From NCBI GenBank assembly GCA_023957995.1, contig JAMLGK010000001.1:62001-126000 (forward strand): a stretch of DNA of 64,000 nt, in the 5' to 3' direction. Every line of letters begins with the position of its first letter. Within the stretch, counting starts at the first letter, position 1. This stretch comes from Microthrixaceae bacterium. Lineage in GTDB: Bacteria; Actinomycetota; Acidimicrobiia; Acidimicrobiales; Microtrichaceae. Shown here one piece after another: positions 15,656 through 23,996 of this stretch. Below the pieces are notes generated by a model that was given only the letters and a program-made list of their open reading frames with translations, ran no database searches and was not told the origin of the DNA. Both the position numbers and the translations under genes were made by a program.

Positions 15656-16522
15656 ATGAAACGATTCGGTATTGCGGCAGGACTACTGATCTGCATTGTT
15701 GCGATGGGTTGCACGGCGCCACCGAGGGCCGACACCGGCTTCGTTAGTCCGTTCACCGGGCCCGAGCGCCTGGAGTACCTGGCGCCGACCAAAGCGACCC
15801 ATCCCAGTCAGCTCAACGTGCCGATCGGGCTCGAACGTGCCAATGCGATCGCGCTCCAGCTCGGCCTCAGAAGGGATCGGGTGCTCAGCGACGAGCAGTT
15901 CCGCCAGTTCATCAGCGGAGGCGGCATCGGAGGCAGCAAGGAAGGCGCAGCGTTGGCGGACCGGAGCGCCCAGATACTCACCAACACCAATGGTCACCCG
16001 TTGACGTCGGACGTCGACGGTGTCCCGACGAAGACGGTGCTGGCAAGCTACGGACTCTTCGTGGACGAAGACGGACTGTTGATGAGCCCCGCAAACGAGA
16101 TCGCACCGACCCGGCAGGTGAACGTGCTGCTCGCACCGTATGCCGCGTGCTCCGACAAGCCCCTCTGCGGCTACATCAACACCTGGTTCCTCAACAACGG
16201 GGCAGCAGAATCCCTTGTCCAGCTCTACCAGTCCGGCTACACGATCGAGGCTCTCTACGGCAACCAGTCCCAACAGGCCTCCGGTGTCTGGCAGCTGGTG
16301 TCCAACACCAAGGATGCGACCAACACGAAGGTCGGCATGTCGATGGCACCTTCGCTGTGGCTCACGAACTTCGCGCTGCTCTACACCTTGAACCCTTCGA
16401 TTGCGGCTCTGATGCCCGCTTACTGGACGCCGATCCCGACGCCGGTGGCCGATGCGATCCTGGCGGCCGACAAGACCGGCTTCGTGCAGTACAGCGACTA
16501 TTCGTCGTACTTCCCGTCCTGA
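15656..16522 (+). CDS. Putative lipoprotein of unknown function
   Basis: A 288-residue exported protein. Signal peptide MKRFGIAAGLLICIVAMGCT has a lipobox ending in Cys19. ATG 15656 is preceded by TGGAGTG. The mature part contains FRQFISGGGIGGSKEG and then PYAACSDKPLCGYINTWFLN with a Cys pair that could form a disulfide. No known domain is recognised. Flanking genes do not point to a role. The hydrophobic signal and normal codon use make the gene itself secure. Confidence 0.72.
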   Translation: MKRFGIAAGLLICIVAMGCTAPPRADTGFVSPFTGPERLEYLAPTKATHPSQLNVPIGLERANAIALQLGLRRDRVLSDEQFRQFISGGGIGGSKEGAALADRSAQILTNTNGHPLTSDVDGVPTKTVLASYGLFVDEDGLLMSPANEIAPTRQVNVLLAPYAACSDKPLCGYINTWFLNNGAAESLVQLYQSGYTIEALYGNQSQQASGVWQLVSNTKDATNTKVGMSMAPSLWLTNFALLYTLNPSIAALMPAYWTPIPTPVADAILAADKTGFVQYSDYSSYFPS

Positions 16523-16593
16523 GCCCGATCGGCGAACGGGCGGGAATGAACTGCTGCGCCCGGTGGGGTAGCGGTGATGGCTACCTTGGGTAG

Positions 16594-17316
16594 GTGCCCG
16601 TCTCCGCCGTCCCGTCCGCCGTCCTGCTCGACGCCGGCGGCGTGTTCGTCCTGCCGGATCCGACTCGGGTTCTGAGCGCCTTCGCCCGAGCGGAGTGCGA
16701 CGTCGACCCTTCCGCGCTCACCGCAGCCCACTACCGGGCCGCCGCGGGGTTCACCACCGACATCGACGTCGAGACGGGTTGGACCGAGGCGTGGCTCGGC
16801 TATCTGCGGACCTACATCGACGCCTGCGGGGTGGACCTGACTCGACGTGACGAGGCGCACCGACACATCGACAGCGAGTTCTCCGACGCCGCCCTGTGGG
16901 TGGATCCGATCCCTGGAGCCAAGGCAGGCCTGGCGGCCCTGGCAGAGGCCGGGGTGCGCCTGGGCGTCGTGTCCAATGCCGATGGCCTCATGGCCCAGCG
17001 ACTGGCTGCGTTCGAGATCTGCCAGGTGGGACCGGGCATGGGCGTGCCCATCGAGTTCGTGGTCGACTCCGGCGACCTCGGGGTGATGAAGCCTGATCCG
17101 CGGATCTTCCACGCAGCACTGGACCTGCTGGATCTCGAGGCTGAAGCGACCTGGTACGTGGGAGACATGCCGGCCATCGACGTCGTCGGGGCGCGGAGGG
17201 CCGGGATCCGGCCGTTCCTGATGGATCCTCTCGGCCTGCATCACGCTGCGGACTACGACAACACGACCTCGCTCGCAACGTTGGCCGCCGAGATCTCCGC
17301 TGCCGCGGATCAGTGA
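16594..17316 (+). CDS. HAD family hydrolase
   Basis: Haloacid-dehalogenase-superfamily phosphatase, 240 residues. Motif I is LLDAGGVF, where the usual second Asp of DxD is Gly, as in several dehalogenase-like clades. Motif II is VVSNADG, the motif III Lys is in GVMKPDPRIF, and motif IV is YVGDMPAIDVVGARRAG. The helical cap lies between residues of about 20 and 95. The GTG start has no strong SD. The last bases overlap the next gene's start by four (GTGA), so the two are translationally coupled. Substrate unknown. Confidence 0.86.
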   Translation: MPVSAVPSAVLLDAGGVFVLPDPTRVLSAFARAECDVDPSALTAAHYRAAAGFTTDIDVETGWTEAWLGYLRTYIDACGVDLTRRDEAHRHIDSEFSDAALWVDPIPGAKAGLAALAEAGVRLGVVSNADGLMAQRLAAFEICQVGPGMGVPIEFVVDSGDLGVMKPDPRIFHAALDLLDLEAEATWYVGDMPAIDVVGARRAGIRPFLMDPLGLHHAADYDNTTSLATLAAEISAAADQ

Positions 17317-17789
17317 GCCGCGAGGATCCGTACTCGGTCGACGCAGCGAAGCAGGCCGAGGCCGACGGGCACCTGGGGGAGTGGGTCACCAGCTTCCTGT
17401 CCAGCCCCGGTAGCGACAACGAAGCCCTGGCTGCCCAGCTCGCCTTCGCGGGCGCCTCCTTCGTGGGGCCGGTGCGCCTGGCCCTCGATGACCTGCACCC
17501 GCTGGCGGGCCCGGCCGATCACGACTTCGAGATCCCGGTTCCCGCCCGGGAATGGGACGACGAGGTCGATGCCATGGACGAGAGCCTGGCTCGGGGGTGG
17601 GAACCGCCACCGCTCCTGGTGTCGTACCGGGAAGGTCACTACGTGCTCGAGGACGGCAACCACCGACACGATGCCCTCCGCCGTGCCGGCGCCACACATA
17701 CCTGGGCCATCGTCGCCTTCTGGGACGAAGCTGCCCGAGCCGACTTCTCTGCGCGGCCCGAACAGGGCGAGCCGTCGCCCCCGTATTGA
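17313..17789 (+). CDS. ParB/Srx-like domain protein
   Basis: A 158-residue protein whose core VLEDGNHRHDALRRAG is the G-N-H/G-R-x-x-A motif of the ParB N-terminal/sulfiredoxin-like fold. That fold binds nucleotides or, in ParB, CTP. The rest is short for a ParB and has no helix-turn-helix, so a chromosome-partition role is unlikely. It starts at GTG 17313 inside the stop of the HAD gene, which suggests a joint role with that phosphatase. Function otherwise unknown. Confidence 0.65.
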   Translation: MSREDPYSVDAAKQAEADGHLGEWVTSFLSSPGSDNEALAAQLAFAGASFVGPVRLALDDLHPLAGPADHDFEIPVPAREWDDEVDAMDESLARGWEPPPLLVSYREGHYVLEDGNHRHDALRRAGATHTWAIVAFWDEAARADFSARPEQGEPSPPY

Positions 17790-17841
17790 CAGCGGAGCAG
17801 CTGGTTGGCTCATCCCCACGGGTGGCGGCTAGAACGCAACG

Positions 17842-18168
17842 GTGACCGAATCGCCGACGTGCCCAATCTGTTCGATGCCGGAACCGCTCATCGCCGAGGA
17901 CGGTTTCGAGTGCGCCACCTGCGGCCACACCTGGTTGGCCGAGACCGACGATGGCGCCGTGGAGGTCCGGGATGCCAACGGGACCCTGCTGTCCGCCGGC
18001 GATGACGTGGTCATCATCAAGGACCTGAAGCTCAACGGAAAGTCCGGTGGGGTCAAGATCGGCACGAAGGTCAAGTCCATCCGGATCGTTCCCGGCGACC
18101 ACCCGATCGAGGGCAAGGTCGACGGACGGAGCATCCTGATCCTCGCGGACAAGGTGAAGAAGGCCTAG
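17842..18168 (+). CDS. yjdM: Zinc-ribbon protein YjdM (PhnA family)
   Basis: A 108-residue protein with an N-terminal zinc ribbon (CPIC and CATCGHTW) followed by the conserved YjdM/PhnA domain: VEVRDANGTLLSAGDDVVII, then KDLKLNGKSGGVKIGTKVKS. Despite the old name PhnA, this family is not the phosphonoacetate hydrolase and its function is unclear. Start GTG 17842. It converges on the gene at 18207. Confidence 0.92.
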   Translation: MTESPTCPICSMPEPLIAEDGFECATCGHTWLAETDDGAVEVRDANGTLLSAGDDVVIIKDLKLNGKSGGVKIGTKVKSIRIVPGDHPIEGKVDGRSILILADKVKKA

Positions 18169-18206
18169 CGCCGGACCGTCTCGGCCCGCACGGCAACAGA
18201 AAGGCC

Positions 18207-18704
18207 CTAGCGCCCCGTCAGTTCGGTGAACTTGTCGGCGAACGGACCGGGGCCGGCCGTCTTCACGATGTCGAAGTCGACCGAGGTGCCATCGACGAAG
18301 GTGATCAACATCTTTCCGGCGAGCTTGCCCTGATCGACATCGATCGACTGGATCTGCTCGAGCGGGATCGAGGCGTTCAGCCCCTTGGGTCTGCCAGACA
18401 TGGCGCTGTGTCCGAACACCAGCAGTCGCTGGGCCGACAGGCCGAGCACTGCCTTCCCAGCCGGGATCTCGACCGTGATGCCTTCGCCCGTCCTCTGCTC
18501 GGAGTCCTTGATTCGCTGGTTCGCCAGGGCGTCGCCGGTGAGCGCTCCGACGGCGCCGCCGATCGCACCCCATGCGACCTGTCGTCGGATCGCCCCGGGC
18601 GGCTGGCCGAACGTCGAGGCGAGCACCTCTTCGCCCGGCTCGAGGTCATCAGCACAGTGCTTGTTGATCTTCTTGACGAAGTCGATCATCGCCATCGCAT
18701 TCAC
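18207..18704 (-). CDS. Hypothetical protein, PH-like
   Basis: A 165-residue soluble protein. It has an N-terminal helix (DFVKKINKHCADDLEPGEEV), a Gly/Ala-rich helix (VAWGAIGGAVGALTGDAL) that could touch a membrane, and then a strand-rich domain (LGLSAQRLLVFGHS, IQSIDVDQGKLAGKMLITF) resembling bacterial PH-like domains. No family name is certain. A second Met (MAMIDF) is an alternative start. It lies alone, convergent with yjdM. Confidence 0.6.
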   Translation of the reverse strand: MNAMAMIDFVKKINKHCADDLEPGEEVLASTFGQPPGAIRRQVAWGAIGGAVGALTGDALANQRIKDSEQRTGEGITVEIPAGKAVLGLSAQRLLVFGHSAMSGRPKGLNASIPLEQIQSIDVDQGKLAGKMLITFVDGTSVDFDIVKTAGPGPFADKFTELTGR

Positions 18705-18849
18705 CCTTCGTCGCGGTCATACCGATCGATGTACGCGATCGTTCTCGATGACCCGTTGGACCCGAGACGATAGTGGTGCCAGCCAGCGCCTCCAGAGCTG
18801 GACGATCTGCTCGCCTCACAGCGCCCGGGGATCCCATAGGTTGAAAGCC

Positions 18850-19245
18850 ATGGAAGCTGCCGATCCATCCCCGATATCGATCGAGGAGGCGACTGCCCGT
18901 CTGGGGTTCCTTGCAGACAGGAGTCCGACCACTTCGGCTGAAGACGCCAGGGCCGCGTTTGCCCACTTGTCGGACTACCGCGATTCGGGCGTGTTCGTCG
19001 GGCACTGGGCAGGCAGCAGTGAGTGGGAGCGCCACGCCGTCGGCGACGAGATCGTCATGGTGCTCGGGGGGCGGACCACGATCTTCTATCTGGGCGACGA
19101 CAGCGACCGGTCAGCAGAGCTGACCGCCGGTGAGATCATCATCGTGCCCCAGGGCACCTGGCATCGTTTCGAGACCCCGGAGGAGGTGATGATCCTCAGC
19201 GTCACGCCCCTGCCCACCGAGCACAGCTCGGAGCGACCCACCTGA
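18850..19245 (+). CDS. Cupin domain protein
   Basis: A 131-residue single-domain cupin. The first cupin motif region is SSEWERHAVGDEIVMVLGG, and the second is LTAGEIIIVPQGTWHRF, giving His and Glu ligands for a metal. The predicted fold is a small beta-barrel with an unknown ligand. ATG 18850 follows AGGTTGAAAG. No neighbour clearly shares its function. Confidence 0.8.
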   Translation: MEAADPSPISIEEATARLGFLADRSPTTSAEDARAAFAHLSDYRDSGVFVGHWAGSSEWERHAVGDEIVMVLGGRTTIFYLGDDSDRSAELTAGEIIIVPQGTWHRFETPEEVMILSVTPLPTEHSSERPT

Positions 19246-19297
19246 TCCGCGCCGCACCTCGGTGGCGACAGCGAGCGAACTGGTCCAGCTCAGCTCG

Positions 19298-19528
19298 TCA
19301 GTAGGGTGCCGGCGCACCGAGGGCGACCAACAGCGCGATGAGAATTGCCGCCAGTCCGCCGACAAGGCCGATCACGTTCAGCCCGAGGCACACCAACCCC
19401 CCGTTGTCAGGTTGGTTGATACCGCTGCAATCGACCGTCTGGGGGAAGTCGATCTCACATGCGCTGGCGAGCAGCACCATGACGATCAAGGTCGATCCCA
19501 GAATCAACGACCTGGTTCTACGTGTCAT
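19298..19528 (-). CDS. Small lipoprotein with C-terminal membrane helix
   Basis: A 76-residue product. Signal sequence MTRRTRSLILGSTLIVMVLL ends in lipobox ASAC, followed by a short Cys-containing loop (DCSGINQPDNGGLVC) and a second hydrophobic helix (VIGLVGGLAAILIALLVAL). No family is recognised. The start at 19528 was chosen because longer frames add only low-quality sequence. The region 19529-19773 contains no gene except repeat copy E. Confidence 0.5.
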   Translation of the reverse strand: MTRRTRSLILGSTLIVMVLLASACEIDFPQTVDCSGINQPDNGGLVCLGLNVIGLVGGLAAILIALLVALGAPAPY

Positions 19529-19610
19529 TGCATCCCCCCCCAAGGCTGGTCGTCCCGGAGCGTAGCCCGGCACTGTCCTGCGGGGGGCGGTTCTTCGGGC
19601 CAGGGGCCGC

Positions 19611-19670
19611 GACCGCCCCGGATTCGGGTCGTCGGTGGCTACTATGGATTTTCGCAGGTCGGTCCTCCCA
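19611..19670 (+). repeat. Distant partial copy (E) of the dispersed repeat
   Basis: GTCGGTGGCTACTATGGATT followed by TTCGCAGGTCGGTCCTCCCA matches the second half of copies A and C (GGGCGGTATGGGATTGTG, GCAGGTCGGTCC). It is more than 10 kb from the others. Confidence 0.4.
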
Positions 19671-19773
19671 GGCACTCGCTGTCCCGTCATCGACGTGGCC
19701 ACAGCCATCTCCGGGCGCCCCCTGTGCAACTCGATCAGTGCAACTCGATCAGGATGAGAAAGCAGGTGGCGAC

Positions 19774-20082
19774 ATGCCAATGAGAAGAAGACGACCACTC
19801 CGGAGGGCCGCCGTAGTGGGCGGTGTCGCAGCAGCCGCACATCACTCGGGGAAGAAGTCCGCCCAGGCCCAGGCCGAGAACGAGTACCAGAACCAGCAGA
19901 TCAGCCAACTGCAGGCCCAGCAGGCCCAACCGGTCGCCCCGGCTGCACCGCCAGCTGCGCCCGCGGGCGTGTCCAACGACATGGTCACCCAGCTCGAGAA
20001 CCTGAAGCGGCTCCTCGATGATGGCGTGTTGACCCAAGCCGAATTCGACATGCAGAAGCAGAAGGTGTTGGCCGGATCATGA
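19774..20082 (+). CDS. SHOCT domain protein
   Basis: A 102-residue protein. It has a basic N-terminus (MPMRRRRPLRRAAVVGG), a Gln-rich low-complexity middle (YQNQQISQLQAQQAQ, then Pro/Ala-rich), and a C-terminal SHOCT helix pair (LENLKRLLDDGVLTQAEFDM). SHOCT domains are short oligomerisation-type modules found on many membrane-associated proteins. Its last four bases overlap the start of the next gene (ATGA), so the two are coupled. Confidence 0.82.
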   Translation: MPMRRRRPLRRAAVVGGVAAAAHHSGKKSAQAQAENEYQNQQISQLQAQQAQPVAPAAPPAAPAGVSNDMVTQLENLKRLLDDGVLTQAEFDMQKQKVLAGS

Positions 20083-20597
20083 GTGACGACAACAACCAGG
20101 CTGCAGGCGTCGGGCCGGTGCAGATGATGGTCCTCGGGTTTTCCGAACCGGAGTTCACCGGGAAGATCGCGGCGGAGCTCGACCGGCTTCGCAACAACGA
20201 TCTCGTCAGGATCATCGATGCGATCGTGGTTCAGAAGGACGATGAAGGCGACATCACCGGGATGCAGGTCTCCGATCTGACCCAGCAGGAGGCCATGGAG
20301 ATGGGCGCCATCGCCGGCGCCCTGGTCGGTCTCGGCGAGGGCGACGAAGATGCGGTGGTGGAGGGGGCGATTCTCGGTGCCGAGGAAGGCGCCGACGGTC
20401 ACCTGATCCCCGACGAGGAGGTCTGGTACGTCGCCGATGTGATCCCCAACGGATCGGCTGCCGCGATCATCCTGCTCGAGCACCTGTGGGCGATACCGCT
20501 GCGAAGCGCCATCGTCGATGCCGGAGGCGTCGCGCTCGCCGACGAGTGGATCCACGCAAGCGACCTCATCGAGATCGGTATCGAGGCTTCCCTGTAG
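20079..20597 (+). CDS. DUF6325/DUF1269-like protein
   Basis: A 172-residue acidic protein. It begins with GPVQMMVLGF after a short tail, followed by RIIDAIVVQKDDEGDI and a Gly-rich segment (MGAIAGALVGLGEGDED). The end is strand-helix (IILLEHLWAIPLRSAIVDAGG). This layout is that of the actinobacterial DUF6325 family, which is often encoded beside a SHOCT protein, as here. Role unknown; some relatives are described as membrane-associated stress proteins. Confidence 0.7.
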   Translation: MSDDNNQAAGVGPVQMMVLGFSEPEFTGKIAAELDRLRNNDLVRIIDAIVVQKDDEGDITGMQVSDLTQQEAMEMGAIAGALVGLGEGDEDAVVEGAILGAEEGADGHLIPDEEVWYVADVIPNGSAAAIILLEHLWAIPLRSAIVDAGGVALADEWIHASDLIEIGIEASL

Positions 20598-20621
20598 TAG
20601 CTACCGCGTAGTAGCTACCGC
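20594..20621 (+). repeat. Two perfect 14-bp tandem repeats over a stop codon
   Basis: GTAGTAGCTACCGC occurs twice back to back, each with a GTAGCTAC palindrome. The TAG of the preceding gene lies inside the first copy. Confidence 0.7.
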
Positions 20622-20628
20622 AGAACGG

Positions 20629-20648
20629 ACCCTGACGGATCAGGGTTT
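20629..20648 (+). terminator. Probable intrinsic terminator
   Basis: ACCCTGA-CGGA-TCAGGGT forms a perfect 7-bp stem followed by a short TTT run, 31 bases after the DUF6325-like gene. The short U tract makes it weak but plausible. Confidence 0.5.
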
Positions 20649-20693
20649 CATCAAGAGAGCGCCTCCACCGCCGGTGGGGGCGCGGGATCGGTG

Positions 20694-20999
20694 CTACTTC
20701 GCGGGGTGCTCACCCGGGCGGATGTGGCGCCACTCGCGATGTATCTCCTCCGCATCGCAGGTGCGGCACAGGTACACCTTGTTCATGCCGACGATCGACA
20801 GCTGGGTGCCTCTCGACTTGTCGATGACCGGTCGCTTGTCGACGTAGAGGTCGTCGTCACCACAGGTGGGGCAACGGGGTGTCAACGGACGGTCCCAGGT
20901 GGCCCCGCAGGCTTCGCACTCGATGTGGATGACCTCTGCGTCGCGCGCGCCGCGCAGGTGGTCATCGGTACCGCAGTTGTCACAGGTCAGCTCGTCCAC
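20694..20999 (-). CDS. Double zinc-ribbon protein of unknown function
   Basis: A 101-residue protein with four CxxC knuckles: CDNC, CEAC, CPTC and CRTC. These are enough for two zinc ribbons. The arrangement suggests a nucleic-acid- or protein-binding adaptor. No known family beyond this is recognised. The start is ATG at 20999 and there is no operon partner. Confidence 0.6.
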   Translation of the reverse strand: MDELTCDNCGTDDHLRGARDAEVIHIECEACGATWDRPLTPRCPTCGDDDLYVDKRPVIDKSRGTQLSIVGMNKVYLCRTCDAEEIHREWRHIRPGEHPAK

Positions 21000-21143
21000 G
21001 GCCTACCTTCCCGACCGCCGTCCAGCAGACGGCTCTTCCGATCAAGAGTAGGAGAACCGGGACGAGGGATCGTGAGCAATACCTACCGAGGTCGTCGGAC
21101 CAGAGTTGAACGCCCGCGCCCCGGATTCGGCGGGGTCCCGCGC

Positions 21144-22202
21144 TCACCATCGGGATCGTGATTCCTCGGCGAATCCCTGGATCGAGTCCAGCTCGTGGAC
21201 ATCCCCTTCGCAGTCGGTGACGTGTCCGCTCCAGCTGCCGAACACCTGGTGCACCTCTGAGTACAGGATCCCGGCGTTGGTCCTGGAATGGCGGTCGTAC
21301 CGGGGGGTGAGGGTGACGTCGAGGCCTCCGTCGCTGTCGTGCACCCGCCACGGGCGCAGCGGCTGGTCCCAGTCGTAGTCCCACGTGAGCTCCTCACCGA
21401 TCTTGGTGAGACGTCCGTCGACGATGATTCCGTTCTCTGTGAACCCGGTGCCCTCGGTCCACTTGGCACCGAATTGGAGTCCGACCACTGAACCGGCCGT
21501 GCTCGGTCCTGCTCCACCGCCCCAGTTCCAACGCGTGGAATAGGGCCACCGCCCACGCCCGACATCGAGCACCGCCCATGCTTCGACGGCACTGTGGCCT
21601 CCGTCACCAGCCTTCCGGTTTCCCATCACCCACTGCTCGTCGCCAACGCTCAGCGTGCCGTGCGCGGGACGTGCCTGGTGTTTCGAGGTGTACTGGAACC
21701 GACGTTCGTTCCAGGGGATGACCACGTTGAGCGATTCGTGACCGGGGGGAAGATCGATCCGCAGCGAGAGTCGTCCCGGACGTCGGTCCTTCTCCCGCCA
21801 GGTGGCATCGATGGTGGTGCCCTCGGGATCGTCGGCGATCTCGAGCTGCGCATGTCGACCGCGATAGGCCAGTGGGGTGCTGCCAGGACGGTCGGGGAGT
21901 GAGACCCCCCGGCCCAGGGCCAGGTTCGTTTCGCGCCCTCCGGTGGCCCCGGTGGCGAGATCGGCCCACCAGATGGTCGCCATTCCCAGGTAGTCCACAT
22001 CGGCGTAGGTGATCGCGATGGCGAGGTCGCCCGCGAGGACCGCCCAGTAGTCCCAGCGCTTGTTGCGACCCCAGAGGCCTCGCAGGTTCGCGGTGTGCAA
22101 GGGCCTGCGTGACCAGCCGCGGGCGGCCGGATTGAGGAGCCGCCCGTCAACCTCGCAGAGGTCGACCGGTTCGGTCAGTTCGGTTTCATGGGTGGGTTTC
22201 AC
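21144..22202 (-). CDS. DUF2804 family protein
   Basis: About 352 residues. Family hallmarks are ANLRGLWGRNKRWDYWAVLAG near the N-terminus, repeated aromatic strand patterns, and the closing NWGGGAGP and FGAKWTEGTGFTENGI motifs typical of DUF2804. The fold is predicted to be related to lipocalin-like or carotenoid-1,2-hydratase barrels. Its function is unknown. I chose GTG 22202 because the longer upstream frame overlaps the divergent SDR gene and is not family-like. Confidence 0.82.
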   Translation of the reverse strand: MKPTHETELTEPVDLCEVDGRLLNPAARGWSRRPLHTANLRGLWGRNKRWDYWAVLAGDLAIAITYADVDYLGMATIWWADLATGATGGRETNLALGRGVSLPDRPGSTPLAYRGRHAQLEIADDPEGTTIDATWREKDRRPGRLSLRIDLPPGHESLNVVIPWNERRFQYTSKHQARPAHGTLSVGDEQWVMGNRKAGDGGHSAVEAWAVLDVGRGRWPYSTRWNWGGGAGPSTAGSVVGLQFGAKWTEGTGFTENGIIVDGRLTKIGEELTWDYDWDQPLRPWRVHDSDGGLDVTLTPRYDRHSRTNAGILYSEVHQVFGSWSGHVTDCEGDVHELDSIQGFAEESRSRW

Positions 22203-22248
22203 TGCTCTCCTCGATCGGGCCCGTCGACGGATCTCTAGGATCCCAACC

Positions 22249-23022
22249 ATGACCACCATCGTCGTTACCGGATCTGCAGGAGGAATCGGCAGCGAAATCC
22301 GCCGCCAACTGGAAGCCGACGGGGCAACCGTGCTCGGCATCGACCTGCATGACGCCGAGATTGTCGCAGACCTCGGCACCGCAGCCGGACGCAGATCGGT
22401 CGCAGGCGAGGTCGAGCGTCGAACCGACGGGGCGATCGATGGCCTGGTGGCGGCGGCCGGGGTGCAGGCCGCCGACGCGCCCACCATCTTGTCGGTCAAC
22501 TACTTCGGAGCCGTTGCGACGATGGACTCGCTGCGGCCGATGCTCGCCGAGGGGCACTCCTCGAGCGCGGTGGCCATCAGCTCCAACAGCACCACCACGC
22601 AGCCGGGGTACCCGGCGGGGGTCGCGGAGTTGTGTCTCGGCGGAGACGAGGATGCCGCACGTGAAGCGATCGGTGACGATCCCATCGGCGCCTATGCAGT
22701 ATCCAAGCTGGCTCTCGCTCGCTGGGTGCGACACAAGGCGGTCACCGACGGCTGGATCGGCGCCGGAATACGACTGAACGCCATCGCCCCCGGATTCATC
22801 GACACCCCGATGACCGCGGGCGGATGGGACTTCGTTGCATCGCTCGGTGAGGTCTATCCGATCCCGATCGGCCGTCCGGGACGGCCCGAGGAGATAGCCG
22901 GGCTGGTGACCTACCTGTTGGGACCCACCGCGGGATTCTTCTGTGGCTCGTTCCTCACGGTCGACGGTGGAACCGATGCCGCACTCCGCGCCGACGACTG
23001 GCCACACCCGATCGAGCCCTGA
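22249..23022 (+). CDS. Short-chain dehydrogenase/reductase
   Basis: A 257-residue SDR with TGSAGGIG at residue 7, a shortened central region (VAAAGVQAADAP), Ser in ISSNSTTTQPG, the catalytic YAVSKLALA and the C-terminal RLNAIAPGFIDTPM and FLTVDGGTDA motifs. A helical insert rich in Asp/Glu (LCLGGDEDAAREAIGDD) between the Ser and Tyr motifs resembles 3-alpha-hydroxysteroid dehydrogenase-like SDRs. Substrate unknown. It is divergent from the DUF2804 gene with only 46 bases between their starts. Confidence 0.88.
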   Translation: MTTIVVTGSAGGIGSEIRRQLEADGATVLGIDLHDAEIVADLGTAAGRRSVAGEVERRTDGAIDGLVAAAGVQAADAPTILSVNYFGAVATMDSLRPMLAEGHSSSAVAISSNSTTTQPGYPAGVAELCLGGDEDAAREAIGDDPIGAYAVSKLALARWVRHKAVTDGWIGAGIRLNAIAPGFIDTPMTAGGWDFVASLGEVYPIPIGRPGRPEEIAGLVTYLLGPTAGFFCGSFLTVDGGTDAALRADDWPHPIEP

Positions 23023-23037
23023 CGGACCCGCGCCGGC

Positions 23038-23856
23038 TCAGGAGACGCCTTCGACCAGCCGGCCACCGCGACCCTGCATGGTGGTGCGGATCGCTTCAGC
23101 CCGACCGTGGCTGCACACCGCGACGAGGACCTCGCCCTCCTCGAGGGGCGTGTCCGCGATCTCGGAGTGTTCGGTCATCTCCTCGTCGGCCGCGGCGATC
23201 CCGAGGTAGGTGCCCACCATCGCACCGCCGAATCCAGTCGCTGCTCCGACCGCGAACAGGCCACCCATGCCGAGCACGCCGATGCCGGGAACGGCCAGGG
23301 CCACGAGCGACACGCCGGCCAGGAACCCGATGGACGCTCCCGCCGCAGCACCCAGTTCTGCTTCGTGGGCGAGATCTGATTCCTCATCGTTCTCGAACGC
23401 GACGTGGGTCGGACCGTGCACCGCCACGCCCAGGTGCTCGCTACCGAGACCAAGCTCGCGCAGATCGCCGACCACCGCCTCGGCGTCCTCGCGGCTGGCG
23501 AATATGGCGGCGACATGGTCGTGGTCGGCATGATCGGCGTTCTCCGCCGCCGCATATGCACGGTCGTTCAGGGCCTGGATCACAGCCTCGTCGGCACTGC
23601 CGACAGCCGGACCGTATGGCGCTGCAAAGGTCCCCAGGGGTTCGCCCATGCCGGTTCCGATAGCGAAGAGGATGGCTTCGTCACCCGGATCGGTATCGCC
23701 TTCGAACCGGTACACCGCACACACGGTCAGGTCCTCCACCGGGAACACACTGCCGGTCGAGGTGGCGCGCAACGCACCGTCATCAGCGATCAGATCCTCG
23801 GTGAAACCTGCGGTGACGAGGTTGGCTTGCACCTCGCTGAGTGTGTCCCGACTCAT
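23038..23856 (-). CDS. Glycine-zipper membrane protein
   Basis: A 272-residue protein. The N-terminal part (about 1-150) is soluble and acidic. After a histidine-rich stretch (ENADHADHDHVAAI) comes a segment resembling the stress-protein slipin or GlyZip type: LGAAAGASIGFLAGVSLVAL and then GAATGFGGAMVGTYLG. Two Gly-zipper helices suggest membrane insertion or oligomerisation. A DUF1269-like relationship is possible. It is the last gene of a same-strand run (ZIP transporter, peroxiredoxin, methyltransferase). Confidence 0.55.
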   Translation of the reverse strand: MSRDTLSEVQANLVTAGFTEDLIADDGALRATSTGSVFPVEDLTVCAVYRFEGDTDPGDEAILFAIGTGMGEPLGTFAAPYGPAVGSADEAVIQALNDRAYAAAENADHADHDHVAAIFASREDAEAVVGDLRELGLGSEHLGVAVHGPTHVAFENDEESDLAHEAELGAAAGASIGFLAGVSLVALAVPGIGVLGMGGLFAVGAATGFGGAMVGTYLGIAAADEEMTEHSEIADTPLEEGEVLVAVCSHGRAEAIRTTMQGRGGRLVEGVS

Positions 23857-23996
23857 ATCGTTCTCCTGAACTATGGGTTTGTGTTGCGGAATCGGCCGTA
23901 GATCACAGACGCTGGAAGCTCGACCGAGCTGTGACGTCGGCCGTGCCCGAAGCGTGCTTTTCCCAGACCCTATGGGGATCGGGGCCCTCCGGTCGA

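Noticed and set aside
17842..18168. Phosphonoacetate hydrolase PhnA
   Set aside because: The zinc-ribbon PhnA/YjdM family shares only the name; no hydrolase motifs are present.
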